This document shows positions 63,902 through 64,000 of a stretch of DNA of 64,000 bases, piece by piece. Origin of the DNA: Chondrilla cf. caribensis (taxonomy: Eukaryota; Porifera; Demospongiae; Chondrillida; Chondrillidae); contig OZ026548.1 in assembly GCA_964020155.1 (NCBI GenBank), forward strand, positions 4,568,397-4,632,396, given 5' to 3'. The translations under genes were made by a program, and so were the position numbers. Under the pieces are notes generated by a model. That model was not told the origin of the DNA. It worked only from the letters and a program-made list of their open reading frames with translations, and searched no databases. The stretch's first letter is position 1. Every line of letters begins with the position of its first letter.

Positions 63902-63978
63902 TATTTATGTGTTCCTGTGGATCACATGCACCAATCAGAACACACCACAGTTTCAATATCCACCAATCAATGACGTCA
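63902..63978 (-). promoter_or_regulatory. Promoter of collagen copy 13, CRE type
   Basis: CATAAATA, inverted CCAAT, and TGACGTCA at 63978-63971. The type A flank is cut by the window end. Confidence 0.7.
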
Positions 63979-64000
63979 CACACTGTACAAGGAGGATTCT

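Overview
The window reads as animal nuclear DNA. Genes have many exons with GT-AG introns, metazoan protein families are present, and CA/TG microsatellites and short inverted-repeat transposons are very dense. The best fit is a demosponge such as Amphimedon queenslandica, because the repeated genes encode short-chain collagen C4 / spongin-type proteins. That assignment is an inference from protein families; no search was run.

Layout. (1) Positions 1-1749, minus strand: first four coding exons of POLR3A, the largest subunit of RNA polymerase III, running off the left edge. (2) 1750-2263: a 514-bp divergent promoter region. (3) 2264-34961, plus strand: a complete UBE3B-type HECT ubiquitin ligase of 29 coding exons (about 1042 residues, catalytic Cys near 1010). 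(4) UBE3B intron 21 (11285-31554, about 20 kb) holds seven full-length short-chain collagen genes and one 3' stub, all antisense to UBE3B. (5) Right of 34962 the locus is a chain of segmental duplications. UBE3B exons 22-29 recur at 48745-52322 (intact) and 56666-60074 (frameshifted). Six more collagen copies lie between or after them. Each HECT module is followed by a decayed first exon of an unidentified gene and an orphan collagen promoter.

The collagen family has 13 full-length copies, all on the minus strand. Exon 1 encodes a 23-residue signal peptide. A 77-bp phase-1 intron follows. Exon 2 encodes 18 Gly-X-Y triplets and a 10-cysteine C-terminal domain. Ten copies are intact, two share one nonsense mutation, and one has a 1-bp frameshift. 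Copies are near identical except in short patches of the C-terminal domain, and these patches are combined differently from copy to copy. Seven promoters carry a perfect TGACGTCA element; six have an unrelated upstream sequence.

Transposons help order events. Three copies of one TA-flanked element sit at the same place in three units, so that insertion preceded the unit duplications. A hAT-type element with an 8-bp target duplication lies in UBE3B intron 20. A hAT transposase relic lies just before exon 22. All alignments were done by eye from remembered family features. Copy number and near-identical blocks should be read with assembly error in mind.
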